From Leptidea sinapis (lineage: Eukaryota > Arthropoda > Insecta > Lepidoptera > Pieridae), in assembly GCF_905404315.1 (NCBI RefSeq), contig NC_066273.1:6014001-6078000 (forward strand): a stretch of 64,000 bases of DNA, in the 5' to 3' direction. Shown in pieces: positions 11,187 through 22,425 of this stretch. The position numbers and the translations under genes are program-made. The notes under the pieces are model-generated. The model was not told the DNA's origin. It saw nothing but the letters and a program-made list of their open reading frames with translations, and did not search any database. Position 1 is the stretch's first letter; each line of letters begins with the position of its first letter.

Positions 11187-11323
11187 TTTTTTTCCCACCT
11201 TGATGACAAGCTCGCTTTTAGTCCCTGGTACGAAGTCAAACATTGTCTTGCCGGGAGAGAACCGGCCACTTTTCTCCCTCGTACCAGTGACTTAAAGTGA
11301 ACTTTTCATCGAGGTGGAAAAAA
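11187..11323. repeat. Long imperfect inverted repeat (MITE-like)
   Basis: Arms 11187-11234 and 11278-11323 match at roughly 80 percent, starting TTTTTTCCCACC and ending GGTGGAAAAAA. The loop contains a smaller CCGG-GAGAGAA-CCGG hairpin. It lies in the presumed drm intron, 219 bases from the splice donor. Confidence 0.65.
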
Positions 11324-11541
11324 CAAGAATGTACGTCCCTATCTAAAATATAAATTTAATAGAAAACCATAACTATCCATATGTTTGTAACTTTTGCAAC
11401 TGTAAATTCGATATTTTGTTGTAATACAAACTACGCTATATTGCCTTTATTGACTGATAATTTGAATTTAAAACAATTGTTGTGATACTTTTAATATAAC
11501 AGAAATTTATATCTAATATAAACAGTAATAAATTCACTCAC

Positions 11542-11759
11542 CTGTGCTGACGAAGGTTGTCCTGCCTTTTGAAACTCTTCCCGCAGACCTCGCAGCTGAA
11601 GGACAGCTCCGGACTCTTGTGGGTTCTCTCGTGTATCATCAGGTTGTAGGACTTAGTGAACCGACGTTGGCAATACTTGCAGACGAACTCGCATTTTGGG
11701 CGCAGTTTACGCCTGAAATCTCTGGTGTGATCTTCGTCGATTTGCATCACGGCGAACAT
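11542..11759 (-). CDS. drm: Drumstick (drm), N-terminal coding exon
   Basis: This exon encodes 72 complete residues plus two bases of the next codon, from MFAVMQIDED to DNLRQH and a split Arg codon. In Drosophila, Drm is a nuclear protein of about 80 residues in the Odd-skipped family that relieves Lines-mediated repression and patterns gut and leg joints; that is family knowledge. Visible here: finger 1 at residues 27-47 (CKYC, 12 residues, HERTH), a classical C2H2 finger, and finger 2 from residue 56 (CEVCGKSF...LRQH), which lacks its last ligand in this exon. The exon ends in AG|GTGAGT, a strong donor (phase 2); the remaining codons should encode the short Cys-rich tail. ATG context is ACAAAATG. 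I found no matching terminal exon at lower coordinates. The protein is recognised from sequence resemblance to fly Drm, not from a search. Confidence 0.92.
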
Positions 11760-12460
11760 TTTGTCTGTGCTATGGTGCTTGTAACGGGCGGGGCTTGGGC
11801 GCCTGTTGACAATGATAACTTATCAGTAACAAATGTCTGTGCAATTGTAAACCTTACACAACATTAATAGAAAATATACTCCACTGTCGCATGTATTTAT
11901 AGCTTTAATACCTATTTGTTTAAACGCTACGCTTATACAAGTGTTATGAGGTCGTATGTTTTGTTTAATACGAGTAACATTCCATTTATGCGTCTAATTA
12001 CGACATAAGTCAACACATTTGAAGGTAATTATCCTGTCTTGCTAGTTTTTTATACTAAAACATCAAAAAACAAAATGTTTATAAGTCGTAAATCTTCAAA
12101 TATATACGCACCTTAACGGCTATAGATCGTAATATAACCTATTAACACTTTCACTGAATGATAAACACTAAGAAAGCGTGATTTTAATCGAGCGATTGTA
12201 CCAGGGTCGTATAAGTACAAGGAGTTAAGTTAATAGAAGGGACACTTTAGACGTGCGATGGTTAGCCGATGCGTTTGGCAACTGCGCTGGCGAGAGGGTG
12301 CTGAAACTACTGATAACGTTACGCGGAAGACGCATAGCCCCCACCACGTGATCAACTCAATGAACAGGTAGCGGGTCGGTAGGCTGATGGCTCATACAGG
12401 CGAAATGACGGACCGATCGATCGGCACGCGACTTTGCACTTAGTGAGCAAGACTTCTTAG
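11760..12460 (-). promoter_or_regulatory. Upstream region of drm, possible 5' UTR and promoter
   Basis: On the minus strand, an Inr-like ATTCAGTGA lies at 12159-12151 and a donor-like AAG|GTGCGT follows at about 12107. Candidate acceptors precede the ATG (CAACAG at about 11812, AGCACAG at about 11765). GC content rises at 12240-12440. These signals are weak and common, so the transcription start is only a guess. Confidence 0.25.
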
Positions 12461-13205
12461 AAACCCATTCATAACAAAATAGTACAGGCACCGACGATTC
12501 AAAGTAAATTGATGATTTATTAATGCTTATTATTTCTTTGATCAAAATCCGCCATTAAGTAACAGACACAAAAATCAATCGACAAATATTTTTTGTTACG
12601 CAATATTAATGACATTTAGTAGTACTAATTAAAAAAATACTAAATTATCTAGTACACATTTATTCTTGTGAATATCTTCTTGAATAAAAAAAAAGTGTGT
12701 GTGGACTTTATGTATGCACGCAAGAAGTTGTACTTCTTTGGCGTAACAAAGCAAAAAAAACAATATTGTAAAAATCTTGCAAAGATGGCTTTGCCAATGG
12801 ATTATTAAATAACGAATACGGCTGTATGGGCTTGAACTCTGTGCCTGTCCTAATAATGGACGAAGAAACCAAAAAAAAAAACGAATATCGCAAACGTCAG
12901 AAAATTTTAGGAACTTCACCCTGTTACTTTTGTAATACAGTGACACGCGCGCATCTTAAAATTTCACTCTCATAATTTTTAGAAGTATAACTTCAAAAAT
13001 GTTTAGTCAAAACTACCTATTATTTTTAGAGACAGTAAAAGTCACATAAAGAAAATAGCTGCTTGCAGACTAATAGTAGAATGAATAACATGAAAGGTAC
13101 CAGGGAAACATGATGATTTAAGAAAATTACAAAGCGATAAGACAGTGATTACTTATGACAGTCACTGTGGGAAAACTGTGCATCGCTCGAGGCGCTACCG
13201 GGCGT
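12461..13205. other. Unassigned AT-rich DNA
   Basis: No repeat or open frame of note. Confidence 0.3.
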
Positions 13206-14197
13206 GCTCACTGATCACGATACACACTTGTTTTGGTACAGATTATTAATAGTTATTAACATTGTATTTATATGACAGTCTCTCAAGGAACAATTTAAAG
13301 AAATAAATATTATGACGGTTCATTGTCAGTACATTTATAAAAAAATTATAAACGTTCAGAAAAATCGTCACCTTTTTGCTGTTGATAGTGATTTTCATTA
13401 TTATAACACTAAAAATAAGGGATTGCTTGTAACTTAGTCTAGTAAACTTCATAAGTAAATGTATACACTTTTATAATAAAGTCCCGGCCACTTTTCAGGC
13501 ATTATCTATATAATGCCTGAAATAAATTTAAATGTTATTATGTTATTATAAAATGGCTCTGTCGTAAATCCTACAACACCACAACTGAGTATCTAAGTGA
13601 TCGGACAGCCTGGGACTAGATTATGATTTATTTATAGCAATAGCAATAATAATACAATTTTGTATATTTAATTAAAAAGAGCGCAAAAAAAGAATGCTGG
13701 GAGAGTTTCTTGCGCCGTTGCTTCTCTCTCAGAGCGCCATTTGTTTCCGAAGCGTTAGTAGTATCTAGTATATTAGAAATGACATCAAAAAGAAATCTAA
13801 AGCAATCAATTTTGAGAAATAAATGCCTTTTATCCAATACTATGTCTAGTTATTTTTGTCTGGGTTATTTAATTACCCTGGTGGTTACTGATACATGATA
13901 AGCACTTATTTTGACAAAGATTATTAATAGTTATAAACATTGTATTTATATGCAATAACCTGTCTAGTTATTTCTGTCTGTGTTATTTTATTACCCTGGT
14001 AGTTACGATCATGATCCGCACTTATTTTGACACAGATTATTAATATGTAGTTATAAACATTGTAGGTATTTATATTCAATACTCTGTCTAGTTATTTTTG
14101 TCTGTATATTTGTGTATTTAATTACCCTGGTGGTTATTAATCATGATACGCACTTATTTTGACACAGATTATTAATATGTAGTTATAAACATTATGG
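13206..14197 (+). repeat. Tandem repeat of about 118-134 bp, interrupted by a LINE tail
   Basis: GTCTAGTTATTT recurs at 13844, 13962 and 14096, and each unit contains TTACCCTGGT and CAGATTATTAATA. A partial unit (13206-13278) sits on the other side of the LINE-B tail at 13455-13840. Confidence 0.8.
13455..13840 (+). mobile_element. LINE-B 3' tail
   Basis: It shares TATACACTTTTATAATAAAG, GGACAGCCTGGGACTAGATT, GAGCGCAAAAAAAGAATGCT and GACATCAAAAAGAA with the other LINE-B copies, and ends AATAAATGCCTTTTA. The reverse-transcriptase frame is broken. Confidence 0.75.
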
Positions 14198-14459
14198 TAA
14201 TAGTTATTCTGATTTATTAAATTTGAACATTGTTAACTACAGTACTTAGATATATCGTACAGACATAAAGATAAACAAATGCCTGAGCAATTATATGCCA
14301 TATCTTAAAATCATGTTTCACGCTTTGACGCCGCCTCACAATTAGTAAGCTGTTAAAGCTATAACCAACGTTTTAACAGACACATCGTTAAGCCATTGAA
14401 AGCATAACTATTAGATAGTAATGATAACTAAATAAATATTAAAATTCTACTTATTATAT

Positions 14460-14724
14460 GACGACCCATATAGCCGAATGGATAGTGACCCAGACTACTA
14501 GAGGCTAAGCTAGAGGTCCCGGGTTCGAATCCCGGTAGGTGCAATCATTTATATGATGAATATGGATGTTTGTTTCCGAGTCATGGATGTTTATATCTAT
14601 TTATGTATGTTTAAGTAAGTATATTGTATTAAATATATCGTTGTCTTGTACCCATAGTACAGGCTATGCCTAGTATGGGGCAAGATAATTTGTGTAAAAG
14701 TGTGTCAATATTAATATTATTATT
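14460..14724 (+). mobile_element. L2 tRNA-derived SINE
   Basis: The head has an A-box-like TAGCCGAATGG and B box GGTTCGAATCCCGGTAGGTG. The body has GATGTTTGTTTCCGAGTCAT and CAAGATAATTTGTGTAAA, followed by an ATT-rich tail. Copies at 27764 and 53279. Confidence 0.8.
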
Positions 14725-14845
14725 AAATATAGTTATACTAATGTAGTTATGTAGGTACCTAATGCATAAATTATTCTATTGCGTGAAATTCCTAATCATA
14801 AAAATAACGCCACTGATGTTAATTAAATTTGTAAACAAAATTTAA

Positions 14846-14918
14846 GAACGATGCAGGACTTGAACCCGCGACCTCTCGCGTTTCGTCCGAGCGCTCTTCC
14901 ACTGAGTCAAACGGTTGG
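14846..14918 (-). mobile_element. T1 SINE head, degraded
   Basis: A tRNA-like segment in reverse (GAACGATGCAGGACTTGAAC). The acceptor end has decayed. The T1 tail phrase CCCAGAAGTTAGGGATATCC follows at 14942 on the opposite strand, so this copy is rearranged. Confidence 0.6.
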
Positions 14919-14989
14919 CTATTAGGTGGTTGGTTAATTAATCCCAGAAGTTAGGGATATCCACTTTAAAAAAAAAACATTTTTTTTAT

Positions 14990-15489
14990 GGTTTTAAGAC
15001 TTAAAAAAAAACTATTCAAGAAGCAAAATAGCTGTTTCCGAAATAGCCATCATGCAGATTTGAATTTTTTTTTATTTAATAAATTATATGAGTTGCGGTC
15101 TTTTCGTATGTGTGATAGACTCGCAATTTACCCAGAGTTTTATTCTCAAAACAACAAAAGAAGATCGTATGTGTATTGGTACAATGTATTATTCCATTGA
15201 TGATCGCGACGCGAATTATCCTCATGATGCAGGTAAGGATAAAAGGCAAAAGTTATATTGTATTTTCATTGGTCCTTCACATATATACAAATTATGAAAC
15301 GTCCATTGTCTTGAAGGCTGTAAGAATCAAGATCAAAGATTTCGTACAGAGAAATAAATCAAATGAATATAGAGCGTATAAAAATAAGGAAGATTATTGA
15401 AATGATCTCAGAGAACAACAAAAATGAAAGTTTAGCATACGCAAATAAAATTTGGGCTTCATATACCAGAATTAGCCTAGCACGGTGTC
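14990..15489. other. Unassigned AT-rich DNA
   Basis: Short open frames show no recognisable domain. A LINE body too decayed to read is possible, given the remnant that follows. Confidence 0.3.
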
Positions 15490-15620
15490 AGAAACCGGAA
15501 GCTGCTGCAGAATGTCAAACGAAGTAAACTAGCATAATATCTGAGTCATGTCTTACAACAAGAGGGATACGACCTTTTACAACTCCTGATGATTAGCAAA
15601 ATAGAAGCGTTTCGTTAAGG
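15490..15620 (+). mobile_element. RTE-like LINE remnant
   Basis: Translated in broken frame it reads like the post-RT segment KLAYLxHVLQQExYDLLQL seen in RTE-type endonuclease-reverse transcriptases. It is short and full of stops. Confidence 0.5.
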
Positions 15621-15654
15621 ATCCAGGAATGGAGAACCATCAATAAAGTAAAAG

Positions 15655-16015
15655 GATTTTTTGAACGGTGAGAGGCCAATGGAGAGGGCTATGCTCGAAG
15701 TTTCCCTGTGAGATCGAATCAACAATGAGGAGATCCGTAGGAGAATCAAAGTTACCGACATAGTCCAACGATTGCGAAACTGAACTAGCAGTGGGCAGGG
15801 CACATATTTCGACGGACAGATGGCCGTTGGGGCAATAAAGTCGTCGAATGGCGACCACGTACCGAAAGACGCAGTGTTGGTAGGCCCCCCACAAGATGGA
15901 CCGACGATCTAGTCAAGATCACTGGAATACTTTGGATGAGGGCAGCGCAGGACCGATTGTCATGGAAATCCTTGAGGTAGGCCTTTGTCCAGCAGTGGAC
16001 GTCTTCCGGCTGATG
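15655..16015 (+). mobile_element. RTE-like LINE 3' end
   Basis: The C-terminal segment reads PMERAML, IRRRIKVTDI, GRRSVGRPPTRWTDDLVKI and FVQQWTSSG across frameshifts, ending in a GATGATGAT tail. The same family occurs at 48473 (minus) and 62745 (plus). Confidence 0.8.
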
Positions 16016-16387
16016 ATGATGAAAAGAATTGTTTGACATCACACAAAAAAGAATGGAATTTACTCAGCTAAAGCCTATCCTTTTATAGTGTATTGGAGCA
16101 TGGTGCGAAAGCGGCCCGCAGACACGTCATGTAAATTATATTCTCGCATGGGAACAAAAATCAGCAATCTTATTTTATCTAAGTTTCGACAGACAAAGCT
16201 TCCATGTACGGAGGATGTCTCCCGTGCGCCTTTAGATAATTATCTCGCAGTCACGATGTGCTCGTTTTAGTAGCAATATCATCTGTTATGGTATTAAAGA
16301 TGCTTCGTGATTTATCTCGCGTTTTCTTTTCATCTAACGGTAAATCAAACTGAGGACTGGCTGGTATGTTGGCTTCAGGTTGGTTCA
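16016..16387. other. Unassigned DNA
   Basis: No gene or repeat is recognised. Confidence 0.3.
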
Positions 16388-16770
16388 AATTTCAATTTCA
16401 AATATTTTTATTCAAAATAGGATGTGACATCACTTATTGAAATTCAAAAACTACTACCAATTCCAAAAAGTGTGCCTCAGACCTGAGAAGAACGGGTGCA
16501 ACAAATTCTTCTTTTTTTTTCATAAAAAATATGGTTACAAAATAAGATCGTACAGTTAAACTAATTATCTAATAGCCTAAGGCGGTCGCTTCATTCCCAA
16601 TCTATGGTATCATTATGAAACTCATTTATGTTATATTAACTTTCAGCTCACAAACGTTTTTTAACAATTCTTTTGAATTTCGTAATACATTTTTTTTTTT
16701 AATTTTTCTGGAATATTGTCGTAAAACATATACAACGCCCCACAAATGCTCCGATGTTCGAAGACATTTG
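16388..16770 (-). mobile_element. LINE-A 3' tail
   Basis: It carries AGGATGTGACATCACTTATT, CAGACCTGAGAAGAACGGG and GGTATCATTATGAAA, then decayed coding DNA around ACAAACGTTTTTTAACAATT. Its tip, with TTTTTATTCAAAATAGGATG, is the uninterrupted form of the site occupied by the Helitron at 59376. Confidence 0.8.
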
Positions 16771-17923
16771 TACTAAAATATTACAATCCAAAAAGAATGA
16801 ATAAGTAATTGAGACAATCTAGAAGTGCCAGGTCACTCCCGCTCATAAAATCTTGATATAACAAAGTTGCTATGAAATTATTCGTTATACCCTTCTCATT
16901 TGTATTTTTATGTATCAATTTTTGTCAATAAATATATTTTCTTTCTTTCTTTTCTTTCACCCTGTAAGTTTCATTATTACCTATTCGTTTAAGCAATCTG
17001 AAAAACATTGCACATCTAGTAATATCGTTACTATATCATTGATAAGTTTAAATTCTTGGATTGGTTTACGAAATAATATGTATTAAATATCCAAAGATTT
17101 AAGATTGACATTAGCAAATTGAAAAATTGTTCAAAAGATATTTTCACAAAAGTTATTCGTAATGTTGATGTACATTTTATAGTAACTTTAAATTACATAG
17201 CTGTATTAAGATTTTTTGAACTAAGCTTTTCACTATAATGCGTAGCCGATTGAAATAAATTTCTGTTTTTAGGAATTTATACACAAACGAAAGGGGTTAA
17301 GCAGCAAGAATATGCACTACAGCCATAAATTTGTGATCTGTAGTTCATTTCCCGGTCTGAATTTTTCAATAGAATTTTACTACCACCCGTAATGTATATG
17401 AATATAGCCACATCCACTCAGATGTGGAAAAGTATGCAAAATTCCAAACTCAAGTCAAACCCGATTACTTACCACTAAATAGTTGATCAAAGCGAAGTTT
17501 AACAAAACCTAATAAAACAAATCCTCAAAGTTTCAAATTACATAATAATGACTTTACTCAATAACAATTTATTAGCCCGCAGCAAAAAAATATGAAATCC
17601 CGCAGTGAGTCATCGCCTTAATGCTTATGTCAAAATTAAAGTGATTCACGCGCTTTGAACTGTTGACCCGCTGACTTAGTGAGTTTACTCTGTGGTATGT
17701 TACTTCGGAAACATACTTCGCAATAAGCTGTTGACATGCTTAATAATTATACAACTATCACACATGTCTCCGGTGATTGACTTCCATTTGTCACGGTCCT
17801 ACACGCTCTGTGATTTGACGATGAGCTTGTTAATAATATAAATATTTAGAAGTACTTAGTATTGGTATGTAAATATAATATTATGTCTTTCATTATTATG
17901 TTTAAATCTGCATACGCTTTAAG
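16771..17923. other. Unassigned AT-rich DNA
   Basis: About 1.1 kb with no recognised gene or repeat. Confidence 0.3.
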
Positions 17924-18165
17924 TTTTTTTTTATGATAATAAGGGACGAGACGAGCAGGACGTTCAGCTGATAGTAATTGATCCCTGCCCATTACAATTC
18001 AGTGAGAGAGTTAAGTCATAATTTGCCCAGTAATTTCACTAGCTACGGCGCCCTTCAGACCGAAACATAGTAATGGTTAGTCATTACTGCTTCACGGCAG
18101 AAATAGGTGCCGTTATGGTACCCATAATCTAGCCGGCATCCTGTGCAAAGGAGCTTCCCACAGGT
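17924..18165 (-). mobile_element. RA retroposon tail with internal deletion
   Basis: The start and end blocks are present, but the central hairpin is deleted between CCATTACAATTCAGTG and GTTAAGTCATAATTTGCCC. Confidence 0.75.
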
Positions 18166-18534
18166 AATAATCTTATTATTATCTATTATTTATATACAAT
18201 CATAAAATGTACATATTATTAATAAATAGATATAAAATTTGAGTATCTTATTGAAATATATATTTTAATAACATCCAAAAACTTGTAAATTTCTTTTGCA
18301 GACTAACTGAAAAATCTTGTCGATGGTTCTTTAAAGTTAAGTGGATAGGTAGAATTGCCAGATTATATAAAAGCGCAACTTACATTAAGAAGGATTAACA
18401 CGGGTGATTAAAGCATAATTTTTACCGTCCGGAGAAAGACAAAAGCTATTTAAGAGCTTGAACGAGTCTACTTCTCAAACCAACAACTGTATTCTATCAA
18501 TACAGACGATTTCATTTTTGTTTATGGAATAGGA
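18166..18534. other. Unassigned AT-rich DNA
   Basis: No gene or repeat is recognised. Confidence 0.3.
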
Positions 18535-18640
18535 GGACAAACGAGTGTACGGGTCATCTGGTGTTAAGTGATCTCAAGTGATGACAATCTCTTGCAACAC
18601 CAGAGGGACCATAGGAGCGCTGCCGGCCCTTAAGGAAGTA
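18535..18640 (-). mobile_element. LINE-C 3' tip
   Basis: It has the shared GGAATAGGAGGACAAACGAG, CTCTTGCAACACCAGAGG and GCTGCCGGCCCTTAAGGAAG blocks and is severely 5' truncated. Confidence 0.75.
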
Positions 18641-19068
18641 ATAATTTAGTGATAAAATATTATCAAATTTTCTTTCATAATCTTGAATTCAACAGTTTTT
18701 TCTTCTAAAATCCTAATAGTTAATAAGTCAAACTTTTAATTGACCTCCAGTGGCTAACTATGTCATTTATTTTAGTTATTCGTTTATAGTATTGTTAAGG
18801 TGTTCAAAAATGACTTTCCAAATATATAAATTGTAAATTTTTATACATTTCATAACTTTATTATTATTTTACTAACATGTCAATAAAAATTTTGTTAAAA
18901 ATAACACATTGCTGAAATGGAAGAGCGGAGACATCTGGTACTGGTATTATTTGCTTAAAAGGTGACTCCGGCCACTGGCTGCTTTTAACCTTTGTTTTTA
19001 AGAGAAATAACTTATTATATTATATTCCATGTGATCACTTGCCGCACGCTCTCAGTGAATTGACACTA
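18641..19068. other. Unassigned AT-rich DNA
   Basis: No gene or repeat is recognised. Confidence 0.3.
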
Positions 19069-19348
19069 ACGGCCGTTCCCAATATACTATCAACAGATAG
19101 AGGTAAATTACTACCTTCTATCAGTTATTAGCTGTCAATAATCTGATGCTGTCCCAATATACCCGATAAGTCATTCTTATCGCCTTATATTGACTTCCAT
19201 CGATGGTAAGCTATACGTAGTCCCATTGACATACAGCGTGTACGGCTAAGCTGAGTTACCGTCGATAAGTTTATTGGGACAGAAAAGTCAACGATAATTA
19301 CGATTTTTATCTCAAGTAAGAGATAGACTGAATATTGGGAACGGCCGT
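19069..19348. mobile_element. MITE with ACGGCCGTTCCCAATA ends and TA duplication
   Basis: The terminal inverted repeats ACGGCCGTTCCCAATA are flanked by TA on both sides (19067-19068, 19349-19350), as in Tc1/mariner-type elements. The 280-bp interior has GCTGTCCCAATATACCCGAT. A longer copy lies at 44578. Confidence 0.8.
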
Positions 19349-19740
19349 TAGACATTCGATATTTGCCGTGCGACGATTATCGTGCGGCATACGTCGTCTG
19401 TGTATGTGCCTCCTTATTATGGTATGGTTTATAAACTCTCGAGCGATCATAATTAATTACACACATAGTGAAAGGGAATCTCTGTTGCGTTATGTGTCTA
19501 TTACATAAAATTATGTTTTGCCTCGATAATTTCGTGATTGCCATTTCGTTGTTCACTGAATAGTTCAAATTGGCTTAATGTGTTAGTACCTGGAGTTCAG
19601 CTTAAATTATTTTTTCTTCGGCTTTTTTCATAGACAAATTCCTGAATCTATTTTTCTGGCTTAGATAACAAACAATTGTTCTCGAAAGTACTTAAAACAT
19701 CATAAAGTGCTGGTGATTGCATACTTCAAGCATTTTTTAT
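19349..19740. other. Unassigned DNA
   Basis: No gene or repeat is recognised. Confidence 0.3.
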
Positions 19741-19927
19741 ATCATTTAGACTATGACAGCTGTGAATACTTCGAAAAAATAGAGTTTAGAACTAACCTGT
19801 ATTTTAAGCAATTCACGCACTCCCACACAAAGTGTCATACAAATCGCTAGTGTAAAAAATATTCCTGGCCTGTTTTTATCGGTTGTCTAACAGCAAGAGA
19901 CTGTATCTAGAAGTGTATATTATCTAA
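19741..19927 (-). mobile_element. M1 MITE copy, internally deleted
   Basis: It has TAGACTATGACAGCTGTGAA, TATTCCTGGCCTGTTTTTAT and CAGCAAGAGACTGTATCTAG. The segment holding the GACGTAGCTTGTCACGC block is lost. Confidence 0.75.
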
Positions 19928-20480
19928 GATTGCATACATAATTGCGTAGATGCTTGAATAATAAAAGATTTATCGTATTTTTGCCAAAACACTCTTACAA
20001 TAAAACCGCCAATAAAAAAATACTTCCTGAATTACATACAATGGACTATAAAAACCATACCAGCTGATATCTTGCAAATGCAGACTGGAAAATGAATGAG
20101 AGACTCTTTGCTTAAAAGTTACAATCCTTAGCAAGTACCAGGAAAAGTTGCAATAATTTTCTTCCAATAAATAAACAATAACACTCCAACAGCAACTAAT
20201 GATGCACGCAAACTGGTACTTAACATATAATTACGCTAAATTCCACATATAAATAAAAATGCATTTAAATCTTGAAACGATTCTGCTATTGTATGCAACA
20301 TAGTTAACGCTGTTAAGTATTAACGTTCCCTCAAACATAACTACTAAACGTTTTGCATTATAAATTAATGTAATGATTCACGGACGAGAAAAAAATAAGG
20401 ACTCCGTGGCACCTTACATAACAGTGAGGCACCAAAACAAGCCGTTAAACGTGTAAATACATAGCATACACTTACAATAA
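19928..20480. other. Unassigned AT-rich DNA
   Basis: No gene or repeat is recognised. Confidence 0.3.
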
Positions 20481-20536
20481 TACAAGCCGATCGGCCGCCA
20501 TTAGGAGATTTGCCATCGTCTGTGACAGATCAGAAA

Positions 20537-20599
20537 ATGCCGTCGTGCGTTGTGAAAAAGTGTAAAAACAATAATATAAAAGTATTTGTGGATATATGA
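20537..20599 (+). pseudogene. Possible THAP-domain N-terminus (first exon or relic)
   Basis: A 20-codon frame starts MPSCVVKKCKN, which has the Met-Pro start and Cys-x4-Cys spacing of a THAP zinc finger, in a locally GC-richer context. A stop follows at 20597. A possible donor (AAA|GTATTT) at 20582 would end the exon after 15 codons. I found no exon with the remaining CH ligands or the AVPTIF-like motif. It may be a lone first exon, a transposon relic, or chance. Confidence 0.22.
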
Positions 20600-21810
20600 T
20601 TATTTAAGGGAGAAAAAATTGTGTAACTGGTATACCCCGTAACCGCACACACACTAGCATAAACGTGCTTCACTTGGTAATATCACGGCGCGAATTCCTT
20701 CCTTTTTTTTACTAGTCCGTGGATTATTATAATTAGAAACTGGCAATATATTATATTACCTATAGCCTAAGGATATATTATATATTATAGTAAATTACTG
20801 TGAATTTTGAAGAAGATATGTGGATGGGTGATGGTCTTTCAAGTTATGGCTGAGGTTAAGGATAAAAAAGAAGACATATAGGCCCCATTGAAAGAATTCA
20901 GAAATACCAAATCAACACTTGGAAGACTTAAACGACGAGGTGTTGTTTCTTTTCATGATTTCCTGATTCGGGAGCTTCATGTTGGTTACCTACTGGTGGA
21001 ACGGAACATCACATTAATTTCCTGATCACAACAGCCTAGCGAAACTCTGTTAAAAAGAAGTGATTCACTCGATTGTATGAAACGTGCAGTCATTGATAGA
21101 TTGACAGATGACGGCTACAATCTTGTCAAAAAAACAGATAAAGCCGAAATCCACTACGTTTTTAGCAACTGTTCGCTTTCAAACCGGAATACAATTCGTC
21201 GCGAAATTGTAATTCAAACTTATGTCAAATCTCACTGCACGTTTCATACTAAACTAATTTCAATATTTACTTAGACAGTCCCGCATGTTGTTACGTAGTA
21301 TTTACATTCTCTTTTGATCAACTATATGACATGTGAAAGCCCGAAAATCAAAAACAAGTCAGTAGTTTTTCAAAATTAATTCCTTGATAATTCTTTTTAG
21401 GGTGAATTAAATCTGTACCATCCTTTTGCGCTTAAATAATTGGAAAATTGGTCTTTTAAAAAGAACACTGTTAATATTATGCAGTACATAAGTTTTTGCA
21501 AAAGAGAGACACAATTTAGTACCAGATTTCTCGATCATTTAATCACAAACGTTCGCGTGACACCCATTTGTAAATTAGTCTTAAATCGTGATCTTTCCAA
21601 CATTTATGTTTATCATTCTACTTGACATTTATAACAATGAACTACACTCGTCTCTTTCTATCTCTACGATATTGATCTGCTAGAGGGGGATGGAATCCAA
21701 TTGTTGGGCTGTTGTTAAATTTTTAGTAGAAGGTCAAGTATTGAGCTGAATCACGCTTTCAGCATTTCTTTATCCTATACTTTTAAACAAGCAATATTTG
21801 ATTGTCTTTT
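20600..21810. other. Unassigned DNA
   Basis: The short open frames (for example 21077-21274) match nothing I recognise. Confidence 0.3.
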
Positions 21811-22124
21811 GTGGGAGGCAGTGAGAGGCTCCTTTGCACAGGATGCTTGCTAGATTATGGGTACCACAACGGCGCCTATTTCTGCCGTGAAGCAGTAATG
21901 TGTAAGCATTATTGTGTTTCAGTCCGAAAAGCGCCGTAGTTAGTGAAATTACTGGGCAAATGCGACAACATATAATGTGTGAAGGTGCCGAGCGCAATTG
22001 TAATGCTTAGAAATTGTGGGTTTTTCAAAAATCCTTAGCGGCACTGCACTGTTATGCGCAGGGCGTATCAATTACCATCAACTGAACGTCCTGCTCGTCT
22101 CATCCCTTATTTTCATTTATAAAA
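21811..22124 (+). mobile_element. RA retroposon tail, near full length
   Basis: It runs from GTGGGAGGC and CTCCTTTGCACAGGATGC to CCCTTATTTTCATTTATAAA. The hairpin has decayed on one side (AATGCTTAGAAATTG). Confidence 0.8.
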
Positions 22125-22351
22125 CACTTCACAGCTCTAGCGATAAGTCTAGTCAAGACATGAAAAGTAGGTATTTATATTTTCAAAATAGATTCCTTTC
22201 GAATACTTATTGATGTTAGTTGAAGCACTACCTTCGCTAAAGAAACAAATCGCGAGAGAGTACAAAGGGTATTAAAATCTAATCTCATATTCGGTTGCCG
22301 AAAGGGAATCAACAAATTTAAACTTTTGATTATTACTGTCACAATGTTTTT

Positions 22352-22425
22352 ATGGAAAAGGAGGACAGCCGAGCTTGATGTTAAGTGATCACCTCACTCT
22401 CTTGCAACACCAGAGTGCTTTCTAA
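22352..22425 (-). mobile_element. LINE-C 3' tip, short
   Basis: TTATGGAAAAGGAGGACAGC is followed by AGTGATCACCTCACTCTCTT and CAACACCAGAG. Confidence 0.6.

Noticed and set aside
11544..11867. 107-codon plus-strand frame over the drm exon
   Set aside because: It lies antisense to the drm zinc-finger exon and shows no domain; it is open because of the conserved codons on the other strand.
15785..16042. 85-codon minus-strand frame
   Set aside because: Antisense shadow of the RTE-like LINE 3' end.
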